From assembly GCF_900100365.1 (NCBI RefSeq), contig NZ_FNKU01000001.1, forward strand, positions 3,348,001 through 3,412,000: a stretch of 64,000 nucleotides of DNA, written 5' to 3'. A model generated the notes under the pieces. The model ran no database searches. It had not been told where the DNA came from and saw nothing but the letters and a program-made list of their open reading frames with translations. How positions within the stretch are numbered: the first letter of the stretch is position 1; every line of letters starts with the position of its first letter. The translations under genes and the position numbers were made by a program. Origin of the DNA: Pseudomonas cannabina. Its GTDB lineage: Bacteria > Pseudomonadota > Gammaproteobacteria > Pseudomonadales > Pseudomonadaceae. This document shows positions 42,863 to 52,729 of the stretch, piece after piece.

Positions 42863-44197
42863 ATGTTGAACTCGGTCATCGTGGTAGACGACGAAGCGCC
42901 CATCCGGCAAGCCGTCGAACAGTGGCTGAGCCTGTCGGGTTTCGAGGTGCAGGTGTTTGCCCGCGCTGAAGAATGCCTGAACAGCCTGCCGGAACACTTT
43001 CCCGGCGTGGTACTGACCGACGTGCGCATGCCGGGCATGAGCGGTCTGGAGCTGTTGAGCCGACTGCATGAACTGGACCGGGATTTGCCGGTCATTCTGC
43101 TGACCGGGCATGGCGACGTGCCGATGGCGGTCGAGGCTATGCGCGAAGGCGCGTATGACTTTCTGGAAAAGCCGTTCAGCCCTGAAACCCTGATCAGCAA
43201 CCTGCGCCGCGCCCTGGAAAAACGCCAGTTGGTGCTGGAAAACCGGCGCCTGCATGAGCAGGCTGACGCCCGGACACGCCTCGACGCTACCCTGCTTGGC
43301 ACTTCGCCCAGCCTGCAAACCCTGCGCCGGCAGGTGCTGGAGCTGTCGCAACTGCCGGTCAATGTGATCATCCGGGGCGAAACAGGCAGTGGCAAAGAAC
43401 TGGTCGCCCGCTGTCTGCATGACTTCGGCCCGCGCGCAGGCAAACCTTTCGTGGCACTCAACTGCGCGGCCATCCCGGAACACCTGTTCGAAGCCGAACT
43501 GTTCGGCCACGAAAGCGGCGCGTTTACCGGCGCGCAAGGCAAGCGCATCGGGCGCCTGGAGTACGCCGACGGCGGCACGGTGTTTCTCGATGAAATAGAA
43601 AGCATGCCGATGGCGCAACAGGTCAAGCTGCTGCGCGTGCTGCAGGACAAGCGCTTGGAGCGATTGGGCTCGAATCAGAGCATCGAGGTCGACCTGCGGA
43701 TCATTGCGGCGACCAAGCCTGATCTGCTTGAAGAGGCACGTGCCGGGCGCTTTCGGGAAGACCTCGCGTATCGCCTGAATGTAGCTGAACTGCGCTTGCC
43801 GCCCTTGCGCGAACGCCGGGAAGACATCCCGCAACTGTTCAGCCATTTCGCCAGAACCTCCGCCGAACGTCTGAACCGCGACGCGCCTACCCTCAGTGCC
43901 GCGCGCCTGAGCCAGTTGCTTAGTCATGACTGGCCCGGCAACGTTCGCGAGCTGGCCAATGCGGCCGAGCGTCAGGCACTCGGCCTGGAGCTGACGCCTT
44001 CCGAGCCTGACAGCCCGGCGCAGGGGCAATCACTGGCGACCCGTCAGGAAGCGTTCGAGGCGCAATGCCTGCGCGCCTCGCTGACCCTTCATAAAGGCGA
44101 TATCAAGGCCGTGCTGAGCGAATTGCAACTGCCGCGCCGGACCCTGAACGAGAAGATGCAGCGTCATGGCCTGACGCGGGAAATGTTTCTCAACTGA
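42863..44197 (+). CDS. dctD: Sigma-54-dependent response regulator DctD
   Basis: A 444-residue NtrC-family response regulator. Receiver domain residues 1-120 with phosphoacceptor Asp53 (LTDVRMPG) and Lys in EKPFSP. The AAA+ domain has Walker A GETGSGKE, the sigma-54 loop ESGAFTGA and Walker B TVFLDEIESM. The C-terminal HTH is of Fis type (DIKAVLSELQLPRRTLNEKM). It lies six bases after the end of the ancestral dctB. It activates dicarboxylate transport genes with RpoN. With its kinase broken, it may be unphosphorylated unless another kinase serves it. Confidence 0.92.
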   Translation: MLNSVIVVDDEAPIRQAVEQWLSLSGFEVQVFARAEECLNSLPEHFPGVVLTDVRMPGMSGLELLSRLHELDRDLPVILLTGHGDVPMAVEAMREGAYDFLEKPFSPETLISNLRRALEKRQLVLENRRLHEQADARTRLDATLLGTSPSLQTLRRQVLELSQLPVNVIIRGETGSGKELVARCLHDFGPRAGKPFVALNCAAIPEHLFEAELFGHESGAFTGAQGKRIGRLEYADGGTVFLDEIESMPMAQQVKLLRVLQDKRLERLGSNQSIEVDLRIIAATKPDLLEEARAGRFREDLAYRLNVAELRLPPLRERREDIPQLFSHFARTSAERLNRDAPTLSAARLSQLLSHDWPGNVRELANAAERQALGLELTPSEPDSPAQGQSLATRQEAFEAQCLRASLTLHKGDIKAVLSELQLPRRTLNEKMQRHGLTREMFLN

Positions 44198-44382
44198 GGG
44201 TTACCGGCGCTGCACACGTCTTCTTAAGGGCAGAAACGAACATTTTTGCTCGCACCGGGTCTGCTTACTGATCGCGGTCGCATTCGATAGCGGTCGCTGA
44301 GTCAGACAAGGCATAATGACACCATTCCTGCTTTAACCATTCAGCTCACTTTGGCAGTCCGAAAGATGGGGCATTTTCTACC

Positions 44383-46802
44383 GTGAATACTCCCCTCGAC
44401 CTCCCACTGGGAGGCGGCGAAATGGGCCGGTTTATCCGCGAGACCGACTGGTCGACGTCTGCGCTGGGGCCAAAGCATGCCTGGCCTGCGGCGTTACTGT
44501 CGGCGTTGAACCTGATGCTCAGTTGCCCGGACAGCATGTATTTGCTCTGGGGGCGGGATTTCATTCTGTTTTTCAACGATGCTTATTGCCCGGTGCTGCC
44601 CGTTGAGGCTCGACAGGCGCAGGGACAGCCTATCGCCTCTGTATGGGGCGATGCGTGGGAAGCGGTTCGACCGCTGGCCGAGCAGGCGCTCGCCGGTCAC
44701 AGTTGCCGGTCGGACGATATTCAGCGAACCGTCGTGCGCGGTGGCAAATCCGTACAGACCTGGTGGTCGCTGTCCTATTCACCCCTTTACGGTGACAGCG
44801 GCCTGATCGAAGGCGTCTTCAGCCGGGTCAACGAAACCACCTCTCAGGTTCTCGCTGAAGCCCGGCAAAATGAAAACGAAGCGTTTACCGACCGGGTTCT
44901 GTCGAGCATCAATGACTGCATCAAAGTGCTGGATCTCGACTCGCGTCTGACGTTCATGAGCGAAGGCGGTCAGCGGATCATGGAAGTCAGCGACTTCAAC
45001 GCCATTCGTGGCTGTCCGTGGCCGGATTTCTGGCAGAACCAGGGCAATCTGGACGCCATCGCCGCCGTCGAAGCCGCGCGCGCCGGTCGAAGCGCCAGCT
45101 TCATGGGCTCGGCGCAAACGCTGGGTGGCAACGTCAAATGGTGGCATGTGCAGGTCAGCCCGATTTTCGGCAAGGACGGCAAACCGGAGAAGATTCTCTG
45201 CGTCTCCAGAGACATGACCCAGCTCAGGGATGCAGAAGAGGCGCTGCTGTCGCTGAACGAAACCCTCGAACAGCGCGTTATCGAGCGCACCCAGGACCGC
45301 GACCGCATCTGGCGGCTCTCGACCGATCTGATGCTGGTTGCGCAGTTCGACGGCATCATTTCGGCGGTCAACCCGGCCTGGACCCAGGCATTGGGCTGGT
45401 CGGAAGAACAACTGCTCGACAGCCAATTCCTGGCGTTGGTGCACCCTGACGATATCGACAGCACCCTGGCGGCGATGAGCGGGCTGGAGAACGGTCAGAC
45501 CATCCCTCATTTCAAGAACCGTTACCGCCACAAGGACGGTTCGTACCGGACCATCGCCTGGACGGCGGTGCCGGACAAGCAGTTCATTCACGCCGTGGGT
45601 CGCGATATTCAGGCCGAAGAAGCCGCCAACGAGGCCCTGAGGGTTTCTCAGGAAGCGCTTCATCAAGCCCAGAAACTGGAAGCCATCGGTCAGCTGACCG
45701 GTGGCGTGGCACACGATTTCAATAATCTGCTGACGGTTATCCGCTCGTGCAGCGACTTGCTGAAGTCCACCAACCTCGACGAAACGCGCCGCATGAAATA
45801 CGTGGAAGCGATTTCCAGCACCGTCGACCGCGCGGCGCGCTTGACCGGCCAGCTGCTGGCCTTTGCCCGCCGCCAGGCCTTGCAGCCGGAAGTCTTCGAT
45901 GTCTGCAAAAGCGTGGCGCGCATCGGCGAAATGATGGACACCCTGACCGGCTCACGCATTCAGGTACACATCGATCTGCCGCCAGAACCGTGCTTTATCT
46001 TTGCTGATGGTAGCCAGTTCGACACCGCGCTGGTCAACATGGTGGTCAACGCCCGCGATGCGATGGCGGGCTCTGGCCGTCTGACCATCAAGGTCGAATG
46101 CTCGGCCTGCTCTTCTGCTGAACTGGACCCTTCGCTCAGCGAGGGGACTACGTGACAGTGTCGTTGACCGATACCGGGTCGGGCATCCCCAAGGACAAAC
46201 TGGGGCTGATCTTCGAGCCGTTCTATACCACCAAAAGTATTGGTCAGGGCACCGGGCTGGGCCTGTCGCAGGTGTTCGGCTTTGCCAAGCAGTCCGGTGG
46301 TGAAGTGCTGGTCGAAAGCGAACTGGGCAGCGGCAGCCGCTTTACGTTGTGCCTGCCCAGCGCCCAGGACCATGAGCCGGTTCCGGAAGACGAGAACTGC
46401 GAGCTCAATGCACCCTCCGGCTTGTGCGTATTGATGGTCGAAGACAATCAGGACATCGGCACCTACACCCGGCCGATGCTCGAACAACTCGGTTTTCAGG
46501 TGCTCTGGGTATCGAGCGCCCGCGAAGCACTGCACGAGCTGTCCGGCAACCCTGAAAACTTCCACGTGGTGTTTTCGGACATCGCCATGCCGGGCATGAG
46601 CGGACTGGAGCTGTACGCAGAAATCGAAGCGCGCTACCCGTGGATGCCGGTGGTGCTGACCACAGGCTACAGCACCGAATTTGCCACGATTGCTCAAGAC
46701 GAAACCCATCGCTTCGATCTGCTGCAAAAGCCCTACTCCAGAGAAGATCTGGCCGCCCTTCTGCATAAGGCCGTGTGCCGCAATGGGGAACCGAAGCACT
46801 GA
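44383..46802 (+). pseudogene. PAS-containing hybrid histidine kinase, split by a one-base deletion
   Basis: The first frame (44383-46155, GTG start) encodes PAS-like sensor domains (about 1-150, 170-290, 300-420) and the H-box GGVAHDFNNLLTVI near residue 445, then enters the ATPase domain with the N-box MVVNARDAM and ends at SLSEGTT. The second frame (from 46152) carries the rest: [13 protein letters not shown] (G1 box), [20 protein letters not shown], and a receiver domain with Asp in [10 protein letters not shown]. Adding one G to the G4 run at 46143-46146 restores [15 protein letters not shown], the normal sequence. So the gene is a single-base-deletion pseudogene of a kinase of about 806 residues. 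A sequencing error is the main alternative. Confidence 0.88.
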
Positions 46803-46814
46803 ACACTCGTTTAC

Positions 46815-46838
46815 AGGCGGCACAGACCGCCTTGTTTT
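46815..46838 (+). terminator. Intrinsic terminator after the hybrid kinase gene
   Basis: AGGCGG (46815-46820) and CCGCCT (46827-46832) stem with six-base loop, followed by TGTTTT. Confidence 0.75.
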
Positions 46839-46876
46839 AGAATCACGCCAAATTTAAGGCAGGGAGCATTTTTGAG

Positions 46877-48571
46877 ATGATCGTCGGAATTGACCTGGGC
46901 ACCACCAACAGCCTGGTCGCGGTATGGCGCGACGGTAGCAGCCAGCTGGTTACCAATGCCCTGGGTGAAACGCTCACCCCGAGCGTGGTCGGGCTGGACG
47001 ATGAAGGGCATATTCTGGTCGGCAAGGCGGCACGCGAACGTCTGCAGACCCACCCGCAACAAACCACGGCGCTGTTCAAGCGCTACATGGGCAGCGCCCA
47101 GGAGATTCGTCTGGGCGCCGAGACCTACCGCCCGGAAGAACTGTCGTCGCTGGTCCTCAAAAGCCTGAAAGCCGACGTCGAGCGCGCGTTCGGTGAGCCG
47201 GTGACCGAGGCGGTGATCAGTGTTCCCGCGTATTTCAGCGATGCTCAACGCAAGGCAACGCGCATTGCCGGTGAGCTGGCCGGCCTGAAAGTCGAAAAAC
47301 TGATCAACGAGCCCACCGCCGCAGCACTGGCGTACGGGCTGCACCAGCAAGAAGGCGAAACCTCGTTCCTGGTGTTTGACCTGGGCGGCGGGACGTTCGA
47401 TATTTCGATTCTCGAGTTGTTCGATGGTGTGATGGAAGTGCGCGCCAGTGCGGGTGACAACTTTCTCGGCGGCGAAGACTTCGATCGGTTGCTGGTCGAG
47501 CACTTTCTGAACCTGCACCGCGACGAGCGTGACTTCCCGGCCAAGGAACTGGTGACCCCGTCGCTCAAGCGTGAAGCCGAGCGCGTGCGCAAAGCGCTGG
47601 GGCAGGAAGACAGCGTTGACTTCGTGCTGCGTCATGCTGATCGGGAATGGCGCAAAACCATCACCCAGGATGAGATGACCGAACAGTTTGCACCACTGCT
47701 GGCCAGGCTGCGTGCACCGATCGAGCGCGCCTTGCGTGACGCGAAAATACGCGTCGCCGATCTCGACGAGATCCTGCTGGTGGGCGGCACGACGCGCATG
47801 CCTTTGATCCGCAAACTGGCGGCCGGGATGTTCGGGCGCTTTCCGGCCATCACCCTCAACCCGGACAAAGTGGTCGCGCAGGGTGCTGCGATTCAGGCCG
47901 CACTCAAGCAGCGTGATGCAGCGCTGGAAGAGGTCGTGCTGACCGACGTGTGCCCTTACACATTGGGCATCGAGACCACGCAATACGTGTTCAATGGCTA
48001 TCAGCCGGGGCATTACCTGCCGATCATCGAGCGCAACAGCGTGGTGCCGGTCAGCCGGGTGCGCACGGTTAACACGGTGGCTGACAATCAGGAACACGTG
48101 CTGCTGAAGATATTTCAAGGCGAAAGTCGTCTGGTCAAAGACAACATCGCACTGGGCGAGCTGAATATTCCCGTCCCGAAGGCCAAGGCCGGTGAGGTCG
48201 AGCTGGACGTGCGCTTCACTTACGACAACAACGGTCTGCTGGAAGCCGACGTCCTGATCCAGATGACCGGCGAAAAGCACAAGCTGGTGATCGAGAACAA
48301 CCCCGGCGTCATGACCCCCGCCGAGATCAAGGAACGCCTCAAGGTGCTGGAAGCGCTCAAGGTTCATCCGCGCGAACGGCAGGTCAATACTCACCTGACA
48401 GCCCGCCTGGAACGGCTCTATCAAGAGTATCTGGGCGAGGCTCGGGAAACCATCGGAGTCTGGGCAGCGCAGTTCCAGCGGGTTCTGGAAACCCAGGATG
48501 ACCGGCAGATCAGTGAAATGCGCAAGCAGCTCGAACAGGAAGCCGACCGTTTTGAACGGGGTGAGTGGTGA
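46877..48571 (+). CDS. hscC: Hsp70-family chaperone HscC
   Basis: A 564-residue DnaK-type chaperone. The nucleotide-binding domain has VGIDLGTTNSLVAVW at the N-terminus, ISVPAYFSDAQRKATR, INEPTAAALAYG and FDLGGGTFDISIL. The peptide-binding domain begins near residue 380 after the VLTDVCPYTLGIET segment. At 564 residues it is shorter than DnaK (about 638), as expected for HscC, which lacks most of the lid. In E. coli HscC is a fast-cycling specialised Hsp70 that works with local J-domain proteins. The downstream gene overlaps its stop and encodes such a partner. Confidence 0.94.
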   Translation: MIVGIDLGTTNSLVAVWRDGSSQLVTNALGETLTPSVVGLDDEGHILVGKAARERLQTHPQQTTALFKRYMGSAQEIRLGAETYRPEELSSLVLKSLKADVERAFGEPVTEAVISVPAYFSDAQRKATRIAGELAGLKVEKLINEPTAAALAYGLHQQEGETSFLVFDLGGGTFDISILELFDGVMEVRASAGDNFLGGEDFDRLLVEHFLNLHRDERDFPAKELVTPSLKREAERVRKALGQEDSVDFVLRHADREWRKTITQDEMTEQFAPLLARLRAPIERALRDAKIRVADLDEILLVGGTTRMPLIRKLAAGMFGRFPAITLNPDKVVAQGAAIQAALKQRDAALEEVVLTDVCPYTLGIETTQYVFNGYQPGHYLPIIERNSVVPVSRVRTVNTVADNQEHVLLKIFQGESRLVKDNIALGELNIPVPKAKAGEVELDVRFTYDNNGLLEADVLIQMTGEKHKLVIENNPGVMTPAEIKERLKVLEALKVHPRERQVNTHLTARLERLYQEYLGEARETIGVWAAQFQRVLETQDDRQISEMRKQLEQEADRFERGEW

Positions 48572-50202
48572 TTGCAATGGATTGCTGGGGCGTACTGCAA
48601 CTGCAAGACGACGCCGATGAACGCAGCATCAAACGGCAATACGCCAGACTGCTGAAGACCACTCGGCCGGATGATGATCCTGTCGCGTTCCAGAGGCTGC
48701 GCGATGCGTACGAGCAGGCGCTGGAGCGGGCCCGAAATCGTGTCGAAGACGACAGCGAAGGCGACGAAGCGTGGTCGTTTGCCGGTCAGGAGTCGACAGC
48801 TCTGGATACACCCGCACTGCGGGTACAGCCGCACGATCAGGCGCTGTCCGGCTTCGACGGCACCGATGCTCCGGTGCGCCCGGCGATAGAGCTGAACTGG
48901 TATGAGCAAGCGTCTCGAACCACGCCGGACAACCTGCATGCACAACACCAGCTCGCCAGGGATCAGGGCTGCGACGAGGTGTTCCAGCAACATCTGGCGC
49001 GCCGCTGCCTGCTCGACCCGGAAGACAACCTGCCGCTGATAAAAGCCGCAGTAGAGCAGTTACATTGGCTGACACCGTGGCAGAAGGTGCAGCTCAGAGC
49101 GCACCAGTCGCACCGACTGACCCAGGCACTGCTGGAAAGCTCGGTTCAGCCCATGCATGCGTTGCTCGAAAGCAACGAAGAGCGCGCCTTTCTCGACGCG
49201 TTGAAGACACTTCAACAGCAACCCTGGCTGGCTTCTTTTGATCGGCAGGAGCAACTGGAGCAGTGGACCATGGCGCTGCTGCTCAACAACCATCACTGGT
49301 CGCCCGCCCTGTTCGAACGTCTGACCAATCTGTTCGACTGGGACAAGAAGCACGATGTGCATTCCGGGCCGATGTCGCTGTGGATGAACCTGGTCCGACG
49401 CTGTGAAGAGAAAGCCTTCATCGCCCGTCAGTATCAACTGCTCGCTGGACCGCCCGATACTCCCGAAGCGGCTGCAGCGCATCTGATTCTGCAGCCGCCG
49501 CCGTTGAATGAAAGACTGCGCATCGCAAGACTGGGCGATCAAACGCTCTGGCAAGCCTGCGAAGCACTCGCGTCTGATCTGATTCATCGATTTCCGGAGG
49601 CCATGCAGTGGTTTCCCGAGGCTGATGTGCAGTCATGGCGAAAGTTGTCGAAGCAGGTGTCGTTCAACACTAATCTCAGAACGTACCTGTTCAGCGCATT
49701 GGCGACGTTGACGACAGTCAATCTGAATCCTCCGACCACAAAAGATCGATGGAACGAAATACTTTCCGTTGTACTTACCGTCCCCGTTTTCACAATACTG
49801 GCTGTCGCCGTGTTCATGCGCGCCTGGCGCCCTGCTTCTGCAATGTTCAGCTCAATCGATATTCGCTACAGCAAACGCCTGCTTCCCGACTTCCTGAGCT
49901 GGCCCGGTCATCAGGCACTGCTGTTGCGCCACGGACTGCCTCTAGCGTTGTTTGGCGCGGCGTTCATATCGTTAGGGCCGCTGATTGCTCTCTTGTATCT
50001 ATCCATCGTAGCGCTATGGATCATTCTGTCGCCTTACCGAATGTCCCTGTTTCAGGATGCGGTTTCCCGGCGGACCGGTGGCTGGCAGGGCATCAATGCC
50101 TTCGCCGCCCGGAACACCTTCACAGGCATCATGGTCCTGATGGGCGTAATGCTCGCCTTTGTTGGGGCAGTGATTATTTTCAAGGCCGTACACGGCAATT
50201 AG
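48568..50202 (+). CDS. J-domain-like membrane protein, HscC partner
   Basis: A protein of about 544 residues. The N-terminus (WGVLQLQDDADERSIKRQYARLLKTTRPDDDPVAF) has the J-domain layout, but the essential HPD motif reads RPD. Next is a soluble helical region of about 330 residues, then four membrane segments (around 395-410, 465-500, 520-540) near the C-terminus. Start: GTG 48568 overlaps the hscC stop (GTGA); GTG 48565 and ATG 48577 are alternatives. Tight coupling to hscC supports a dedicated co-chaperone. The missing His implies different or no J stimulation of ATPase, though such degenerate J domains are common beside HscC. Confidence 0.85.
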   Translation: MIAMDCWGVLQLQDDADERSIKRQYARLLKTTRPDDDPVAFQRLRDAYEQALERARNRVEDDSEGDEAWSFAGQESTALDTPALRVQPHDQALSGFDGTDAPVRPAIELNWYEQASRTTPDNLHAQHQLARDQGCDEVFQQHLARRCLLDPEDNLPLIKAAVEQLHWLTPWQKVQLRAHQSHRLTQALLESSVQPMHALLESNEERAFLDALKTLQQQPWLASFDRQEQLEQWTMALLLNNHHWSPALFERLTNLFDWDKKHDVHSGPMSLWMNLVRRCEEKAFIARQYQLLAGPPDTPEAAAAHLILQPPPLNERLRIARLGDQTLWQACEALASDLIHRFPEAMQWFPEADVQSWRKLSKQVSFNTNLRTYLFSALATLTTVNLNPPTTKDRWNEILSVVLTVPVFTILAVAVFMRAWRPASAMFSSIDIRYSKRLLPDFLSWPGHQALLLRHGLPLALFGAAFISLGPLIALLYLSIVALWIILSPYRMSLFQDAVSRRTGGWQGINAFAARNTFTGIMVLMGVMLAFVGAVIIFKAVHGN

Positions 50203-50222
50203 CTCCTTCCGCCCCTCCATCA

Positions 50223-50267
50223 GCAAGAATCCGCCTATCTGCTCGACACCTATAAGCGGATTCTTGC
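50223..50267 (+). terminator. Long inverted repeat after the J-domain gene
   Basis: GCAAGAATCCGC (50223-50234) and GCGGATTCTTGC (50256-50267) form a perfect 12-base stem with a 21-base loop. No U-run follows; probable transcript end of the hscC operon. Confidence 0.65.
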
Positions 50268-50385
50268 TCATCGAAAAATCGCAAGTCCTCTGGAACGGGC
50301 TCTCAGGGTGTGGCACAGCTCCTGCTATGGAGCTGGTCAGGGCATGGAATGCCTCTTCCTAAAAATAATGAATTCAAGGAACACC

Positions 50386-51711
50386 ATGGACACCCCAAAT
50401 CCCGCCTCCAATGGGTCAACGGCTCCTGCCGCTGGCCAAAAAACCACTTCCAGCCGTCTCAAATCGATCTTCAGTGGCTCGGTCGGCAACATGGTCGAGT
50501 GGTACGACTGGTACGTCTACGCCGCTTTTTCGTTGTACTTCGCCAAAGCGTTCTTCCCCAAAGGCGACACCACTGCGCAACTGCTCAACACTGCCGCCAT
50601 CTTCGCGGTCGGCTTTCTGATGCGGCCGATCGGTGGCTGGCTGATGGGGCTGTATGCCGACTACAAGGGCCGCAAGGCCGCGCTGATGGCCTCGGTGCTA
50701 CTGATGTGTTTCGGCTCGCTGATCATTGCACTGACACCGGGCTATGAAAGCATCGGTGTCGGGGCGCCGATCCTACTGGTGTTCGCCCGATTGCTGCAGG
50801 GCCTGTCGGTCGGCGGCGAATACGGCACCTCGGCGACTTACCTGAGCGAAATGGCGACCAAGGAGCGTCGCGGCTTCTTCTCCAGCTTCCAGTACGTCAC
50901 GCTGATTTCCGGCCAGCTCATCGCGCTGGGTGTGCTGATCGTGCTGCAACAGACGCTCACCACCGAACAGCTGTACGCCTGGGGCTGGCGTATCCCGTTT
51001 GTCATCGGTGCCTTGTGCGCAGTGGTAGCGCTGTTCCTGCGTCGCGGCATGGAAGAGACCGAATCGTTCACCCGCAAGAAGAAGGAAAAACGCAAGGAAA
51101 GCCTGATGCGTACGCTGATGCGTCATCCCAAGGAATTGATGACCGTCGTCGGCCTGACCATGGGCGGCACCCTGGCCTTCTATACCTACACCACGTATAT
51201 GCAGAAGTATCTGGTCAACACGGTCGGCATGAGCATCACCGACTCGACCTCGATATCGGCTGCGACGCTGTTTCTGTTCATGCTGTTGCAACCGGTGGTC
51301 GGCGCGCTGTCCGATAAAGTCGGTCGCCGCCCGATCCTGATTGCCTTCGGCGTGCTGGGTACGCTGTGCACAGTGCCGATCCTGACCACGCTGCACACCA
51401 TTCAGACCTGGTGGGGCGCGTTCTTCCTGATCATGGCAGCGCTGATCATTGTCAGCGGTTATACGTCGATCAACGCCGTGGTGAAGGCCGAACTGTTCCC
51501 TACCGAAATCCGCGCCCTGGGCGTGGGTCTGCCGTATGCGCTGACCGTATCGATCTTTGGTGGCACGGCGGAATACATCGCGCTGTGGTTCAAGAGTGTC
51601 GGCATGGAAACCGGTTATTACTGGTATGTCACCGCCTGCATCGCCTGCTCGCTGCTGGTCTACGTGTTCATGAAAGACACGCGTAAACACTCGCGGATCG
51701 AGACTGACTGA
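50386..51711 (+). CDS. kgtP: MFS alpha-ketoglutarate permease (KgtP-like)
   Basis: A 441-residue metabolite:H+ symporter of the MHS family with 12 membrane segments. Characteristic are GNMVEWYDWYVYAAFSLYFAK at the N-terminus, GRKAALMASVLLM after the first loop (MHS signature), LLQGLSVGGEYGTSATYLSE, and YAWGWRIPFVIGAL. The second half has LSDKVGRRPILIAFG and AVVKAELFPTEIRALGVGL. Length and sequence resemble E. coli KgtP, which imports 2-oxoglutarate. Start at ATG 50386 with AAGGA upstream; the 26-residue extension has no family match. It is the second dicarboxylate-related locus here. Confidence 0.88.
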   Translation: MDTPNPASNGSTAPAAGQKTTSSRLKSIFSGSVGNMVEWYDWYVYAAFSLYFAKAFFPKGDTTAQLLNTAAIFAVGFLMRPIGGWLMGLYADYKGRKAALMASVLLMCFGSLIIALTPGYESIGVGAPILLVFARLLQGLSVGGEYGTSATYLSEMATKERRGFFSSFQYVTLISGQLIALGVLIVLQQTLTTEQLYAWGWRIPFVIGALCAVVALFLRRGMEETESFTRKKKEKRKESLMRTLMRHPKELMTVVGLTMGGTLAFYTYTTYMQKYLVNTVGMSITDSTSISAATLFLFMLLQPVVGALSDKVGRRPILIAFGVLGTLCTVPILTTLHTIQTWWGAFFLIMAALIIVSGYTSINAVVKAELFPTEIRALGVGLPYALTVSIFGGTAEYIALWFKSVGMETGYYWYVTACIACSLLVYVFMKDTRKHSRIETD

Positions 51712-52229
51712 TCGGGTCAGGTTCACCACGATTTTCGTGATCATGCTCCGCGTTGAAATACAGCTTTTGACGCGGAGCATGATGAAGGCGTTCCCATGCT
51801 GGAGCGCTCATTGTCGTACGCAGGTGTGTTTTGGGTTCTGCGTAGGGCGTGAGCGTCATTCAGGCTCACTGATAACGATCAGTATCATTGCCCACATCGA
51901 TATAACCACCGCATAAAAGCACCATCTTTCATTGAGCACCTGAAACAAAGCGTTTCAGTTTGGTGCATTATTTAAGTAGTTTTCAACGATAACTATTTGA
52001 ATTAACGACACTTTCATTTTGTCAAGAGCGTTTATTACAAGATTTTTCAAGAATTGCACCACAACAAGGCAGCTCTACCTGCAAGGCCCGAAATCAGCGC
52101 GTTGCGGCTTACTATCATTTTTAGCGATGATCGCTAGCAATCCTATTAACTTCTTAAAAAACTGCTGGCGCGTAGCATTGCCTCCATACCGGGATGACAA
52201 CTCACCCGACACCACTTGGAGACACTCTC
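51712..52229. other. 518-base intergenic region, AT-rich in its second half
   Basis: No gene is supported here. The first part holds a strong palindrome (51740-51783). From about 51900 the sequence is markedly AT-rich with short runs, unlike the GC-rich neighbours, and probably contains the promoter of the small repeat-protein gene at 52230. The motif GATAACGATCAGTATCATT at 51871-51889 is only weakly Fur-box-like. Confidence 0.5.
51740..51783. repeat. Long palindrome with CGCGGAGCAT core
   Basis: ATCATGCTCCGCGT (51740-51753) and ACGCGGAGCATGAT (51770-51783) are perfect 14-base arms around 16 bases, 29 bases after the kgtP stop. The core recurs in the hairpin at 1434-1458. Similar palindromes with this core are common between P. 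syringae genes; it may also terminate kgtP. Confidence 0.75.
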
Positions 52230-52589
52230 ATGAAAACCAACACACTGATCTTCGGCCTGGTCTTCTCTGTTCTGACATCGAGCGCATTCGCTCTTCCAGC
52301 AGTCGATACCGTGCACAACGAAATGTCCAAAGCAACCGTCGTTGCTGAAGGCGGCACCAAGCACACTAACGTCGGCTCGATCCGCGTAGCCGCTGATGGC
52401 GCAGATCGTGTAGGTCCGAACCGTCAAGCTGCCGATGGTGCTGATCACGTCGGTGCAAATCGTCTGGCCGCTGATGGTGCCGATCGCGTCGGTGCAAACC
52501 GTCAAGCTGCTGATGGTGCAGACCATGTCGGTGCAAACCGCCTGGCCGCTGATGGGGCTGATCGTGTCGGTGCAAACCGCCTGAGCTGA
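52230..52589 (+). CDS. Small secreted protein with five 13-residue repeats
   Basis: A 119-residue protein. Signal peptide MKTNTLIFGLVFSVLTSSAFA is followed by a short linker and then five tandem copies of AADGADRVGANRL-type units (variants R/H, P/A, L/Q) from about residue 53 to the end. Odd- and even-numbered units alternate R and H. Similar short repeat proteins in pseudomonads are sometimes labelled 'phage infection protein', without evidence. Asp at regular positions could bind metal ions. A GGAG Shine-Dalgarno lies at 52218 and a terminator follows closely. Role unknown. Confidence 0.8.
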   Translation: MKTNTLIFGLVFSVLTSSAFALPAVDTVHNEMSKATVVAEGGTKHTNVGSIRVAADGADRVGPNRQAADGADHVGANRLAADGADRVGANRQAADGADHVGANRLAADGADRVGANRLS

Positions 52590-52610
52590 TCACTCATGCA
52601 ACACCCCAAG

Positions 52611-52634
52611 GCCCGGCTATGCCGGGCTTCTTTG
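52611..52634 (+). terminator. Intrinsic terminator of the repeat-protein gene
   Basis: GCCCGGC-TAT-GCCGGGC (52611-52627) followed by TTCTTTGTTT. Confidence 0.85.
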
Positions 52635-52729
52635 TTTCTGGCTTAGACCGAAACACAGACTGCTCTGGCATCCAGCGCCAATGCGCAGCACTATGTTCAC
52701 ATCTAACAGTGAGCCATAAGGAATCGAGC

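Noticed and set aside
51870..51889. Fur-box-like sequence GATAACGATCAGTATCATT
   Set aside because: Only about 12 of 19 positions agree with the consensus, and the genes nearby have no iron connection.
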